From NCBI RefSeq assembly GCF_025127995.1, contig NZ_JAHLYP010000011.1, positions 1-64,000 on the forward strand: a stretch of DNA of 64,000 nt. Reading direction: 5' to 3'. Each line of letters begins with the position of its first letter. Position 1 is the stretch's first letter. Positions 25,185-33,211 of this stretch are shown piece after piece. A program made the translations under genes and the position numbers. The notes under the pieces are model-generated. The model ran no database searches. It saw only the letters and a program-made list of their open reading frames with translations, and was not told where the DNA came from. Source of the DNA: Synechococcus sp. CS-1332. Lineage in GTDB: Bacteria > Cyanobacteriota > Cyanobacteriia > PCC-6307 > Cyanobiaceae.

Positions 25185-26686
25185 CGGGTGGCGCGCGCCA
25201 GGAACCCCTCGGCGGCGGCCTCCAGAGCCGCGCGCCGTGCCGGGTCCATCCGCTCCAGCAGCCGCACCATCATCGAGAGGCGCGGGTTGGCCTGGAAGAA
25301 GGTGCGGTGGCGGTCGATGAAGCGCCAGTAGAGACCGTCCCAGATCTCGCACCAAGGGCCGCGCTTGTAATCGCCCATCTTGAGGATGTAGTTGGAACCG
25401 CCGATGTAGGGCTTGGTGGCGAACAAGCCACCGTCGCTCATCTGGCCCATGCCGTAGACGTTCGGGCCCATCACCCATTCATAGGAATCCAGATAGCGCT
25501 CCATGAACCAGCGGTGCACCTCGCCGGGGTGGATCTCACACAGCAGCATCAGGTTGCTGATCACCATCAGCCGCTCGATGTGGTGGTTGTAGCCGAGCCG
25601 GTTCACCCGTTCGATCGCCGCATCCAGGGGCGGCAGGCCGCTGCTGCCGTCGGTCCAGCAGGGGGCGAGGCGGCGGTGGTGGTTCCAGAAGTTGGCGGCG
25701 GCCTGGCGCTCTCCGTGCACCCGGTCGATGCCGCGCACGAACTCGCGCCAGCCGATCACCTGGCGCAGGAACCCCTCCAGCGAGGCGATCGGCACCGGCT
25801 GGCCCCGCTCCTGCCGAGCCGCCGCGTGGGCCAGGGTGGCCGCGACCACCCCCGCCGGTGTGAGCAGGCCGATGTTGAGCAGGGGCGAAAGCAGGGAGTG
25901 GTGCAGGGTGGCGTACTGCTGGCTGAGGGCGTCTTCAAAGGGCCCGAAGCCGTCGAGCCGCTCCTGCAGAAAGCCCTGCAGCCAGCTCTCGGCCCCGGCC
26001 TGATCGAAGGGGATCCACAGGGGCCCCAGCGCGCCGGGGTGGTCTGGGAAATGGCGGGCGATCAGGGCCCGCACCACCGGCTCATGGGGGCTGGCCGGCA
26101 CCCCCGGCAGCGGCGGCTCCACATAGCCCTTGGGCAACTTGCGGCGGTTCTCGACATCGAAGCTCCAGCGGCCGCCGCTGGGGCTGCCATCGGCTTCCAG
26201 CAGCAGGCCAAGGCGGCGCCGCTGGCGTTCATAGAAGGTCTTCATGAACGGGCGGCGGCGGCCCTCGAACCAGCTCCGGCTCTCGGCGGCCGATTCCAGG
26301 AACGCCGGTGAGGGCAGCACGCTGAGCCGCACATCCTGCTCCGCGCAGAACCGCTGCAGCCGTGCCTCGAAGCCCCGGTCGGCGACCTCGGCCACCTGGA
26401 GCTCGCGCCCGTCGCCCAGCTCGTCCACCAGCCGCTGCCAGAACGGCACCCCCACCGACTCCGGCAGCTCGCAGTAGCGCACCGCCACACCCCGCTCCAG
26501 CAGCGCATCGCGGAAGCTGCGCATCGCTACGAAGGTGTGCAGCAGCCGCAGCCGGTGGTACCGCCAGGTGGAGGCCACGGCCAGGTCCTCGACCATCAGC
26601 ACCCGGGAGCCGGGGGCGAGCTGCAGGGGGGAGGGGGTGAGCCAGTCGGGGTGGAGCTGGTCGCCCAGGATCAGGGTCAGGGCCAC
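25181..26686 (-). CDS. FeS-BCP-type cryptochrome/(6-4) photolyase-related protein, reduced cysteine set
   Basis: A 501-residue protein from GTG 26686 (VALTLILGDQLHPDWL, the family N-terminus). Other family marks are VLMVEDLAVASTWRYHR, the C-terminal FAD region INRLGYNHHIERLM-like (RVNRLGYNHHIERLMVI), and YEWVMGPNVYGMGQMSDGG. Known: bacterial FeS photolyases of this type carry four cluster cysteines. Here two candidate cysteines remain (LLCEIHP and GPWCEIWDGLYW), while the CxxC pair and its loop are absent (KMGDYKRGPWC). It therefore probably lacks the 4Fe-4S cluster. It lies 35 bases behind the cry-DASH gene in one operon. Confidence 0.85.
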   Translation of the reverse strand: MALTLILGDQLHPDWLTPSPLQLAPGSRVLMVEDLAVASTWRYHRLRLLHTFVAMRSFRDALLERGVAVRYCELPESVGVPFWQRLVDELGDGRELQVAEVADRGFEARLQRFCAEQDVRLSVLPSPAFLESAAESRSWFEGRRRPFMKTFYERQRRRLGLLLEADGSPSGGRWSFDVENRRKLPKGYVEPPLPGVPASPHEPVVRALIARHFPDHPGALGPLWIPFDQAGAESWLQGFLQERLDGFGPFEDALSQQYATLHHSLLSPLLNIGLLTPAGVVAATLAHAAARQERGQPVPIASLEGFLRQVIGWREFVRGIDRVHGERQAAANFWNHHRRLAPCWTDGSSGLPPLDAAIERVNRLGYNHHIERLMVISNLMLLCEIHPGEVHRWFMERYLDSYEWVMGPNVYGMGQMSDGGLFATKPYIGGSNYILKMGDYKRGPWCEIWDGLYWRFIDRHRTFFQANPRLSMMVRLLERMDPARRAALEAAAEGFLARATR

Positions 26687-26721
26687 AGGGTGAGGGTCAC
26701 AGGGTCCAGGCACATGGGGGT

Positions 26722-27924
26722 TCAGCTCCAGCGCTGGCGGTGGGTCTGCTGGGGGTCGTAGAGGCGCACCTGGCGCTCCAGATCGAAGCGGCGGGGGGCG
26801 CCGCCGAAGCTGCGCGGGTCGGAGCCGACGCCGGCCAGGTAGGCCCAGTTGCCCGTGTTCAGGGCCGGGTGGGCATCGATCAGGCACCACTCAAAGAAAC
26901 GCGCCCCCCAGATCCAGGGCAGCTGCAGCTCGTTGACGAAATGGGAGGCCACCCACTGGCGGCCGCGGTTGGAGAGGTAGCCGGTGGCCAGCAGCTCGTT
27001 CAACTGGGCGTCGATCAGGGGATGGCCCGTATCCCCGCGGGTCCAGCGGGCGAAGCGCTCAGGGTCCGCCTTCCAGTCGGGCGGGCGGTGCTGGATTCCG
27101 CCGGGGGCGTAGAAGGCGTCGCGGTGGTGCTGCTCCGACCAGAGGAAGAACTCGCGCCAGAGCAGCTCCTGTTTCATCCATTCCGAGCCCTCGTCGGCGC
27201 CGTGGTGCTCCTGATAACCCAGCAGCTCCTGCCAGATCCGCCGCACCGAGAGGGAGCCCACGCCCAGGAAGGGGGAGAACTTGGCGGAGAACTCCGTGCC
27301 CACCAGGCCGTTGCGGGTGGCCTTGTAATCGCGCAGCCCGGTGGAGCCGAACAGGTAGTGCCGCAACCGGGCCAGGGCCGCGGGCTCATCACCGGGAAAG
27401 GGGAAGGCGCTGCGGGGATCCCCCCCGGCAGCAGCGGCCGCGGGCGGTGCCAGCCAGGCCCGGGGAAGCTCGTCCCAGGTGTCCCCCAGGCCGGCGAGAT
27501 CCGGTGGGGGCAGGGGCGGTTCCGGCTCGCGCTCCAGGCCGCGGCGGAACTGGCTGAACACCCTGGGGAAGCGTTCGGCCGCCACCGGCCAGGAGTCAAA
27601 CAGGCGGCTTTCGCTGGCGTGCAGCACCGCCGTGGGCTGCACCAGGGGGCGGAGTTCGGCGAGGGCGGCCGCCGTGGTGCGCTGGGGAAAGGCCAGCAGG
27701 GGGATTCCCGCCGCCGCCAGGCGCGCGTGCAGAGCCACCAGGGCCTGGGCCTCCAGCCGCCGCTGGTGGGGGCCCCGCAGCCGCTGGCCCTCCGGCCGGC
27801 AGGCCAGCACCAGCAGGCGCGCACCGCTCTGGCGCGCCAGCGCCACGGCCTGGTGCAGGGCGGGCTGGTCATCGAGGCGCAGCTGACCCTCCAGGGCCAG
27901 GGCGATGGTGACGGCAGCCGCCAT
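26722..27924 (-). CDS. Cryptochrome-DASH/photolyase family protein, short N-terminal domain
   Basis: A 400-residue protein from ATG 27924. The C-terminal FAD-binding part is well conserved: GLRDYKATRNGLVGTEFS, KFSPFLGVGSLSVRRIW, LLWREFFLW, HPLIDAQLNELLATGYLSNRGRQ, FVNELQLPWIWGARFFEW and NTGNWAYLAGVGSDPR. The N-terminal photolyase domain is short and divergent (LEGQLRLDDQPALHQAV in place of the usual W-RNDLRL). Known: cry-DASH proteins bind FAD and a folate and repair single-stranded DNA or act in signalling; they usually have 430-500 residues, so this one is on the short side. It is followed by the FeS-type gene. Confidence 0.88.
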   Translation of the reverse strand: MAAAVTIALALEGQLRLDDQPALHQAVALARQSGARLLVLACRPEGQRLRGPHQRRLEAQALVALHARLAAAGIPLLAFPQRTTAAALAELRPLVQPTAVLHASESRLFDSWPVAAERFPRVFSQFRRGLEREPEPPLPPPDLAGLGDTWDELPRAWLAPPAAAAAGGDPRSAFPFPGDEPAALARLRHYLFGSTGLRDYKATRNGLVGTEFSAKFSPFLGVGSLSVRRIWQELLGYQEHHGADEGSEWMKQELLWREFFLWSEQHHRDAFYAPGGIQHRPPDWKADPERFARWTRGDTGHPLIDAQLNELLATGYLSNRGRQWVASHFVNELQLPWIWGARFFEWCLIDAHPALNTGNWAYLAGVGSDPRSFGGAPRRFDLERQVRLYDPQQTHRQRWS

Positions 27925-27987
27925 TGGTGGTGCAAGCAGCCGATCCAGAGTGGCAAGGGCAGACCCACCGCCGCGAGGCCAGACCCC

Positions 27988-28767
27988 GTGATCCAGGCCC
28001 CCACCCCCGCCCTGTTCATCGGCCATGGCAGCCCGATGAACGCGATCGAAGCCAACCGCTTCACCCGCTCCTGGGCCGAGCGCTTCGCGGCGCTGCCGCG
28101 CCCGCAGGCGATCCTCTGCGTCTCGGCCCACTGGGAAACCCAGGGGGTGCAGGTCACGGCGATGGAGCGGCCGCGCACGATCCACGACTTCCGCGGCTTC
28201 CCTGCCGAGCTCTTCGCGATCGATTACCCCGCGCCGGGATCCCCCGCCCTGGCGGAACGCCTGCAGCGCCTGGTCCCGGAGATCACCCTCGACCACGCCT
28301 GGGGCCTTGACCACGGCGCCTGGTCGGTGCTGCGGCCCATGCTCCCGGCGGCCGATCTGCCCGTGCTGCAGCTCAGCCTCGACAGGCGCCGCAGCCCCCG
28401 CGAGCACCTGGAGCTGGCCCGGCGCCTGCGGCCCCTGCGCCAGGAGGGGGTGCTGGTGCTGGGCAGCGGCAACCTCGTCCACAACCTGGGCCAGATGGTC
28501 CTGGAGGACCGGGCCCACGGCTGGGCCGAAGCCTTCGATCAGCTGCTGGCCGAGCGGATCAGCTCCGGCTCCCTGGAGGACCTGCTCGATCCCCTCGCCC
28601 TGGGCCCCGAGGCGGCCCTGGCGGTGCCGTCGCTGGAGCACTACCTGCCGCTGCTCTACGTGCTGGGAGTGCAGGATCGCGGCGAGCCACTGAGCTTCTT
28701 CAACGCCGAGGTCACCCTCGGCGCCATCGCGATGCGTTCGTTTCAGGTCGGCGCCGGGGTCGGGTAG
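27988..28767 (+). CDS. DODA/LigB-type class III extradiol dioxygenase
   Basis: A 259-residue protein from GTG 27988 (VIQAPTPALFIGHGSPMNAIE). Metal-binding histidines appear in FIGHGSP, CVSAHWE and LVHNLGQM, with the acid/base region DHAWGLDHGAW. Known: the YgiD/4,5-DOPA-dioxygenase group uses Zn or Fe to open catechol rings; the physiological substrate in cyanobacteria is unclear. It is divergent from the cry-DASH gene with 63 bases between the starts. Length is normal for the group. Confidence 0.88.
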   Translation: MIQAPTPALFIGHGSPMNAIEANRFTRSWAERFAALPRPQAILCVSAHWETQGVQVTAMERPRTIHDFRGFPAELFAIDYPAPGSPALAERLQRLVPEITLDHAWGLDHGAWSVLRPMLPAADLPVLQLSLDRRRSPREHLELARRLRPLRQEGVLVLGSGNLVHNLGQMVLEDRAHGWAEAFDQLLAERISSGSLEDLLDPLALGPEAALAVPSLEHYLPLLYVLGVQDRGEPLSFFNAEVTLGAIAMRSFQVGAGVG

Positions 28768-28794
28768 CGGCGCTCCATGACGGATTGCTGCGGC

Positions 28795-29784
28795 TCAGCG
28801 CGGAGCGATTGCGCTTCTTAAGGATTGCTCTAGGTTCTGGGGCAACAGGACATTCCCATGCACCGATCGATCGGGCTGCTGACCGCCACCGGCCTCACCG
28901 GCCTGGCCCTGGTGAGCCTGACCATGACCTTTCTGGGCTGAGGTGGCCGGCAACGGCACGTAGCCCGTGCGGCGCAGGAAGGCCCGCAGCGCCGCAGGGA
29001 AGTCGGCGTAGCGCCGTTCCGGTTGCCGGCAGTCACCCTTGGCGTTGTAGCCGGCCTCGCAGGAAGTCAGCCCCCAGTCGGAGCGGCGGTCGTAGAGGCC
29101 CAGCATCCGCCGCCAGCCGCTGTCGAACTCCCCCACCAGCGCCTTGGTTGCCACCCAGGCGGCCAGAAAGCCGTTGGCCTCCGTGCGCTGATCGGCGGGC
29201 TCCTTGAACCAGCTCTCCATCTCCTGGAGCCGGCGGCGGTGCAGCGGCAGCATCTGGCGGCGATGGCTGATGTCGACGAAGCGAGGGCCGTTCAGCTGCC
29301 AGATCTGGCTGGGGGCGCTGCTGCCGGCGTAGCTGGCGAACTGATAGAGGAAGCGGTTGTCCACGTCCACCAGCAGGTAGCGGCCGTTGCCCAGCGGGTC
29401 GCTGGCGCCGTTGGGGCCCCCATTCACCGGATCGCGGCGCACCTCGAACCAGCGGCGGCCGTCGGGGCTGCTGGTGAGCACGCGGGTGTCGTTGCAGCAG
29501 TGGGCACCGCCCGTGAACGTGGAGAGCAGTACCTCCGGATAGGGGTTGGCGGGGTCCATCTCCACCACCTGCAGCACCGAATCGATGCTGCCGGGGCCGA
29601 TCCGCAGCGCCCCCATCAGCTGACCGACCACCTTCCCCTCCAGGCGGACGGTGGCCACGGGCTGGACTTCATCCATGCCATCGGGCTTCGGCTGGCGACG
29701 GTTCTCCAGCACGGCCACCACGGGCCCGTTGCTGATCACCGGACCGGGCGCCGGTGAAAGGGCCAGCAGCAGGGGCAGCAGCAT
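28795..29784 (-). CDS. Secreted protein of unknown function
   Basis: A 329-residue protein. The first 18 residues (MLLPLLLALSPAPGPVIS) act as a signal peptide. The mature part has strand-rich segments with a CC pair in FTGGAHCCNDTRVL, a DVDNRFLYQFASYAGSS region and a cysteine pair LTSCEAGYNAKGDCRQPERR. Such layout suits a periplasmic protein of lysozyme-inhibitor-like type, but I do not recognise a family. The last ~45 residues (after RRTGYVPLPA) are low-complexity and glutamine-rich, possibly a readthrough extension past a lost stop. It follows the gene at 29796 on the same strand. Confidence 0.7.
   Translation of the reverse strand: MLLPLLLALSPAPGPVISNGPVVAVLENRRQPKPDGMDEVQPVATVRLEGKVVGQLMGALRIGPGSIDSVLQVVEMDPANPYPEVLLSTFTGGAHCCNDTRVLTSSPDGRRWFEVRRDPVNGGPNGASDPLGNGRYLLVDVDNRFLYQFASYAGSSAPSQIWQLNGPRFVDISHRRQMLPLHRRRLQEMESWFKEPADQRTEANGFLAAWVATKALVGEFDSGWRRMLGLYDRRSDWGLTSCEAGYNAKGDCRQPERRYADFPAALRAFLRRTGYVPLPATSAQKGHGQAHQGQAGEAGGGQQPDRSVHGNVLLPQNLEQSLRSAIAPR
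28858..28941 (+). CDS. Possible 27-residue single-span membrane peptide
   Basis: A short frame: MHRSIGLLTATGLTG then LALVSLTMTFLG, stop 28939-28941. It is one hydrophobic helix preceded by a basic start, with an acagga ribosome-site-like sequence eight bases before the ATG. It is antisense to the last ~45 codons of the gene at 28795-29784, and those codons look less protein-like. Only one of the two is likely to be real here. Confidence 0.4.
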   Translation: MHRSIGLLTATGLTGLALVSLTMTFLG

Positions 29785-29795
29785 CGCGGCGGGGC

Positions 29796-30263
29796 CTACT
29801 GGCAGCCCTGCACCGAGATCCGGTAGCTGAAGCCCAGGGCGCCGGGGTCGCTGCTGGCTCCCACCTTGAAGTTCATCTGGCTGGCCTGCTTGCCCGGAAT
29901 GGCGGGGAAGGGGCCGAACATGCGGCCGGTGCCGATCGGCGGATTCATGACTTCGTTGATCACCTGCAGATTGCTGCCATCGCTGAACTTCATGAAGCCA
30001 CTCACCGGATACTTGGCGCCGGCGTCGGAGGAGTTGGCCGTGAAAAAGAACTTGAAGCTGCTGTAGGGCTGGTTGACGATGAAGTCCGTGTTCCAGTTCT
30101 CCTTGCCGATCAGCTTGGCGGCCCCCACCCGCTTGGAGACGATCGGGGTGGTGCCATCGCCACCGACCGGTTGCAGGAAGGTGCAGCGCTGCTGGGCCTG
30201 GGCGGCGGAACCGGCTCCGATGACGAGCGAAGCGCTCAGCAGGGAGAGGGCCAGGACTTTCAT
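29796..30263 (-). CDS. Secreted hypothetical protein
   Basis: A 155-residue protein from ATG 30263. The signal peptide is clear (MKVLALSLLSASLVIGAGSAAQAQ, cleavage after AQA). The mature domain is a ~130-residue beta-rich unit (TTPIVSKRVGA, WNTDFIVNQPYSSFKFFFTA, FMKFSDGSNLQVINEV) with two cysteines (RCTFLQP and VQGCQ) that may pair. It is probably periplasmic. The frame is open 12 codons further up, but the ATG at 30263 gives a normal signal peptide. Family not recognised. It shares strand and close spacing with the gene at 28795. Confidence 0.78.
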   Translation of the reverse strand: MKVLALSLLSASLVIGAGSAAQAQQRCTFLQPVGGDGTTPIVSKRVGAAKLIGKENWNTDFIVNQPYSSFKFFFTANSSDAGAKYPVSGFMKFSDGSNLQVINEVMNPPIGTGRMFGPFPAIPGKQASQMNFKVGASSDPGALGFSYRISVQGCQ

Positions 30264-30314
30264 GGCGGCGAATCGACTGACTTCGACCCTAGAACGCAAG
30301 GGGAGCCCGGACCT

Positions 30315-31292
30315 TCAGGGCTCGAAGGAGAAGATGCGCTTCCAATCGTTCTTCATGCTGATTACGGTCCAGCCTTGCTGGCGGGCTTCGTCATAGAGCC
30401 CCTGAGTGAACCGGCCCACCCGGGTGTTCTGCAGTCCCAGGGCCGGACCGTAGGCATACTCACGGCGGGCGTCATCGTGCAGCACCAGCATCGACAGGCG
30501 CGCGCCGTCGCCGGCCTTGGTGTACTCGAGCATCTGCCGGTCACCGGTGGAGTTGCCGAAGGCGGCGGTGGGCCGCCGGCCGATCATCAGCTGGATGCCT
30601 TCGGGCTTGCCGGCGTCGTTGTCGTTGAGCAGCAGCCGGGGCTCCTTGGTCAGGAAGGGCCGGCCCTGGCTGTCGTAGCCGTAACGGGTGGCACCGGCAC
30701 TGCCGATCACCTGTTCCGGCGGGATGCCGTAGACGCCCTCGGCATAGACACGCACGAAGTCCTGGCCGCCGCCGGTGACGATGTAGGTCTTGTAGCCGTG
30801 GGCCCGCAGATAACGGAGCAGCTCCTGCATCGGCTGGTAGGTGAGTTCGGTGTAGGGGCGCTGCCAGCGGGGATGGCGGGCCGTGGCCAGCCACTGGCGC
30901 ACATCGGCCCGGAAGGTCTCCAGGGGCATGCCGCTGAGGGCGGTGGCGGCGAGCCGCTCCAGCTCCTCCCTGGTGGTCACCGCCCCGGGGACCCGCTCGA
31001 GGATGAAGCGCACCTGCGGATAGACCGGCTGCTCCACCCAGAGGGTGCCGTCCTGGTCGAAGGTGGCGATGCGCTCGGCGGGCGGCACGAACCGGGGGCT
31101 GGCGGGGTCCGTGGTCTGGCGGACGAAGCTGAGGATGCCGTCCCGGGCCGCGCCCGGATTCCAGGACGGCAGCGGATCGGCCGGCCGGGCGGCGCCGCCG
31201 GCCCAGCCAGCAACGCCGGCCAGCAGGGTGACGGCGACCAGGCCCCCCAGCAGGAACCGGAGCCAGCGGCGGCGGTGGAAGGGGATGGTCAC
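30315..31292 (-). CDS. Membrane-anchored or secreted HAD-family phosphatase
   Basis: A 325-residue protein. The N-terminus RRRWLRFLLGGLVAVTLLAGVAG is a membrane anchor or uncleaved signal. HAD motifs: I FDQDGTLW (~residue 77), II YIVTGGGQDFV (T/S position), III a lysine near FLTKEPR, IV GNSTGDRQML. Known: HAD enzymes with FDxDGT use an aspartyl-phosphate intermediate. The helical cap insert (ATALSGMPLETFRADVRQW) resembles phosphoserine-phosphatase-like members. It would act outside the cytoplasm. It lies 13 bases behind a small membrane protein gene. Confidence 0.85.
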   Translation of the reverse strand: MTIPFHRRRWLRFLLGGLVAVTLLAGVAGWAGGAARPADPLPSWNPGAARDGILSFVRQTTDPASPRFVPPAERIATFDQDGTLWVEQPVYPQVRFILERVPGAVTTREELERLAATALSGMPLETFRADVRQWLATARHPRWQRPYTELTYQPMQELLRYLRAHGYKTYIVTGGGQDFVRVYAEGVYGIPPEQVIGSAGATRYGYDSQGRPFLTKEPRLLLNDNDAGKPEGIQLMIGRRPTAAFGNSTGDRQMLEYTKAGDGARLSMLVLHDDARREYAYGPALGLQNTRVGRFTQGLYDEARQQGWTVISMKNDWKRIFSFEP

Positions 31293-31304
31293 GGGGCGTC
31301 GGGC

Positions 31305-31508
31305 TCAGAACTTGCGCAGTTCGCGGCGGATCTTGAGCGGGTCGCCGGAGTGCTGCTGATTGAAGAGCAGCATCGGCACGCCGGCCAGCAGCAGACCGAC
31401 CGCCACGACGACGCCCCAGGAGATCGCCGGCCGGCCCTCCGGTGGAACGTCACCGGGCCGGAGCCGCCCCCGGAGCCGCTGCCGCGTTGAGCGCCTGAAC
31501 CTTGCCAT
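31305..31508 (-). CDS. Small single-span membrane protein
   Basis: A 67-residue protein from ATG 31508: a strongly basic N-terminus (RFRRSTRQRLRGRLRPG), one hydrophobic span (ISWGVVVAVGLLLAGVPMLLF) and a charged tail (DPLKIRRELRKF). Its stop lies 13 bases before the HAD gene start on the same strand, so the two are probably cotranscribed. Family not recognised; by topology it could be a small assembly factor or subunit. Confidence 0.6.
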   Translation of the reverse strand: MARFRRSTRQRLRGRLRPGDVPPEGRPAISWGVVVAVGLLLAGVPMLLFNQQHSGDPLKIRRELRKF

Positions 31509-31661
31509 CACTGCAGGCTCCGGGCCCGGCTGTCCCCCCAGTCTGCGGGGGCCGGCGCCCGCCGTTCGCCGTGAACGGCGATCCTGATCCGCTGATCCCG
31601 GGCCCGCTGCCTGCGTGGGGATGAAAGGATTTCGCCATCGCCGTTGCAGGCTCCCATCGAC

Positions 31662-32993
31662 ATGCCATCCCTGCTGCTTGCCACCGGAGGCCACCAGATC
31701 GAAGCGGCCGAAACCCTGATCGAGGTGGGCCGCTTCATCGTGATCCTGTTCGCCGCCCGGGCCCTGGCGGAGTTGATGGTGCGCTTCCGCCTGCCGGCCA
31801 TCCTCGGCGAGCTGGTGGCGGGGGTGCTGATCGGCGTTTCGGGGCTGCATCTGATCCTGGCCCCGGAGCTGGGCGGCCAGCTCAACGGCTTCGCCGAGCA
31901 CACGATCGCCGCCCTGGCCCACGTGGGCCCGGAGCAGGTGCAGGAGATCTACGACCACAGCTTCACCAACCTGCAGGCGGTGGCGAAGATCGGCCTGCTG
32001 GCCCTGCTGTTCCTCACCGGCCTCGAGAGCGAACTGGATGAACTGATGGCGGTGGGGGGGCAGGCGATCACGGTGGCGCTCACCGGGGTGGTCCTGCCCT
32101 TCGCCCTGGGAACCGCCGGCCTGCACGTTCTGTTCTCCGTGCCGTTGCTGCCTTCGATCTTCGCCGGTGCCGCCATGACCGCCACCAGCATCGGCATCAC
32201 CGCCAGCGTGCTGGGGGAGCTGAAGTTCCTGCGCACCCGGGAGGGCCAGACGGTGATCGGGGCGGCCGTGCTCGATGACATCCTCGGCATCGTGATCCTG
32301 GCCGTGGTGGTGGCCCTAGCAGGCGGCGAGGGCTTCGCCATCGGCCCGATCCTGAAGCTGATCGCCGCAGCTGTGGTGTTCGTGGCGGTGGCCCTGTTCC
32401 TCAGCCGCACCGCCGCCCCCTCCTTCGACTGGCTGCTCGATCGCCTGAAGGCCCCCGGCGAGGTGGTGGTGGCGGCCTTCCTGGTGCTGTCCCTGTCCTG
32501 CTTCGCGGCCCAGGCGTTCGGCCTGGAGGCGGCCCTGGGGGCCTTCGCCGGTGGCCTGATCCTGAGTGCCTCCCGGCACCGGCACGCCATCGAAGAGGCG
32601 GTGAAGCCCCTGGTGGCGCTCTTCGCCACCTTCTTCTTCGTGCTGATCGGCAGCGGCATGGACCTGTCGGTGCTCAATCCCTTCAATGCCGCCAACCACG
32701 AGGGACTGGTGATGGCGGGCTTCCTGTTGGCGGCCGCCGTGGTCAGCAAGGTGGCGGCCGGCTGGAGCTACAGGAGCCAGGTGCCCACCAACCGGCTGGC
32801 GGTGGGGCTGGGGATGATGCCCCGCGGCGAAGTGGGCCTGATCTTTCTGGGGCTGGGCACCCAGACCGGGGTGCTGGGACCGTCGCTGGAGGCGGCGATC
32901 CTGCTGATGGTGATGGGAACCACATTCCTGGCGCCGGTGCTGCTGCGGCTGGTGCTGGCCGAGCCCGTAGAGGCCGCCGAGGCCATCGGGTGA
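31662..32993 (+). CDS. CPA2-family cation:proton antiporter
   Basis: A 443-residue protein from ATG 31662 (TTG 31644 is an alternative). It has 11-13 hydrophobic segments, e.g. FIVILFAARALAELMV, LPAILGELVAGVLIGVSG, LLALLFLTGLESELDEL, TATSIGITASVLGEL, IGAAVLDDILGIVIL and LGMMPRGEVGLIFLGLG. The DD pair in AVLDDILG and the conserved polar TATSIGIT crossing are typical of NapA/KefC-like antiporters. Known: these exchange Na or K for protons. No C-terminal TrkA-N domain is present. It stands alone and is divergent from the small gene at 31305. Confidence 0.92.
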   Translation: MPSLLLATGGHQIEAAETLIEVGRFIVILFAARALAELMVRFRLPAILGELVAGVLIGVSGLHLILAPELGGQLNGFAEHTIAALAHVGPEQVQEIYDHSFTNLQAVAKIGLLALLFLTGLESELDELMAVGGQAITVALTGVVLPFALGTAGLHVLFSVPLLPSIFAGAAMTATSIGITASVLGELKFLRTREGQTVIGAAVLDDILGIVILAVVVALAGGEGFAIGPILKLIAAAVVFVAVALFLSRTAAPSFDWLLDRLKAPGEVVVAAFLVLSLSCFAAQAFGLEAALGAFAGGLILSASRHRHAIEEAVKPLVALFATFFFVLIGSGMDLSVLNPFNAANHEGLVMAGFLLAAAVVSKVAAGWSYRSQVPTNRLAVGLGMMPRGEVGLIFLGLGTQTGVLGPSLEAAILLMVMGTTFLAPVLLRLVLAEPVEAAEAIG

Positions 32994-33052
32994 GGGAACC
33001 GGCGCGGCCCTGGCCCGGCCATGGGACAGTGGCACAAGCTTCCACCCTCCCC

Positions 33053-33202
33053 GTGCCGAACGACAGCGGTTCCTCCAGGTCGGTGATCGTGGGCCTGCTG
33101 GCCGTGATCGGTTCGCTCGGCGGCCTGGCCCTGCTGGTCTGGTTCACGGTGGTGCTGCTCGACCTCAAGCACCTGAACACCTCCGGCTTCACCCTGCCCT
33201 GA
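33053..33202 (+). CDS. Small single-span membrane protein
   Basis: A 49-residue protein from GTG 33053: short polar start (PNDSGSSRS), a hydrophobic span (VIVGLLAVIGSLGGLALLVWFTVVLL) and a short tail. It follows the antiporter gene by 59 bases on the same strand. Family not recognised, and the start is uncertain because the frame continues upstream. Confidence 0.5.
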   Translation: MPNDSGSSRSVIVGLLAVIGSLGGLALLVWFTVVLLDLKHLNTSGFTLP

Positions 33203-33211
33203 GGTAGCTCC

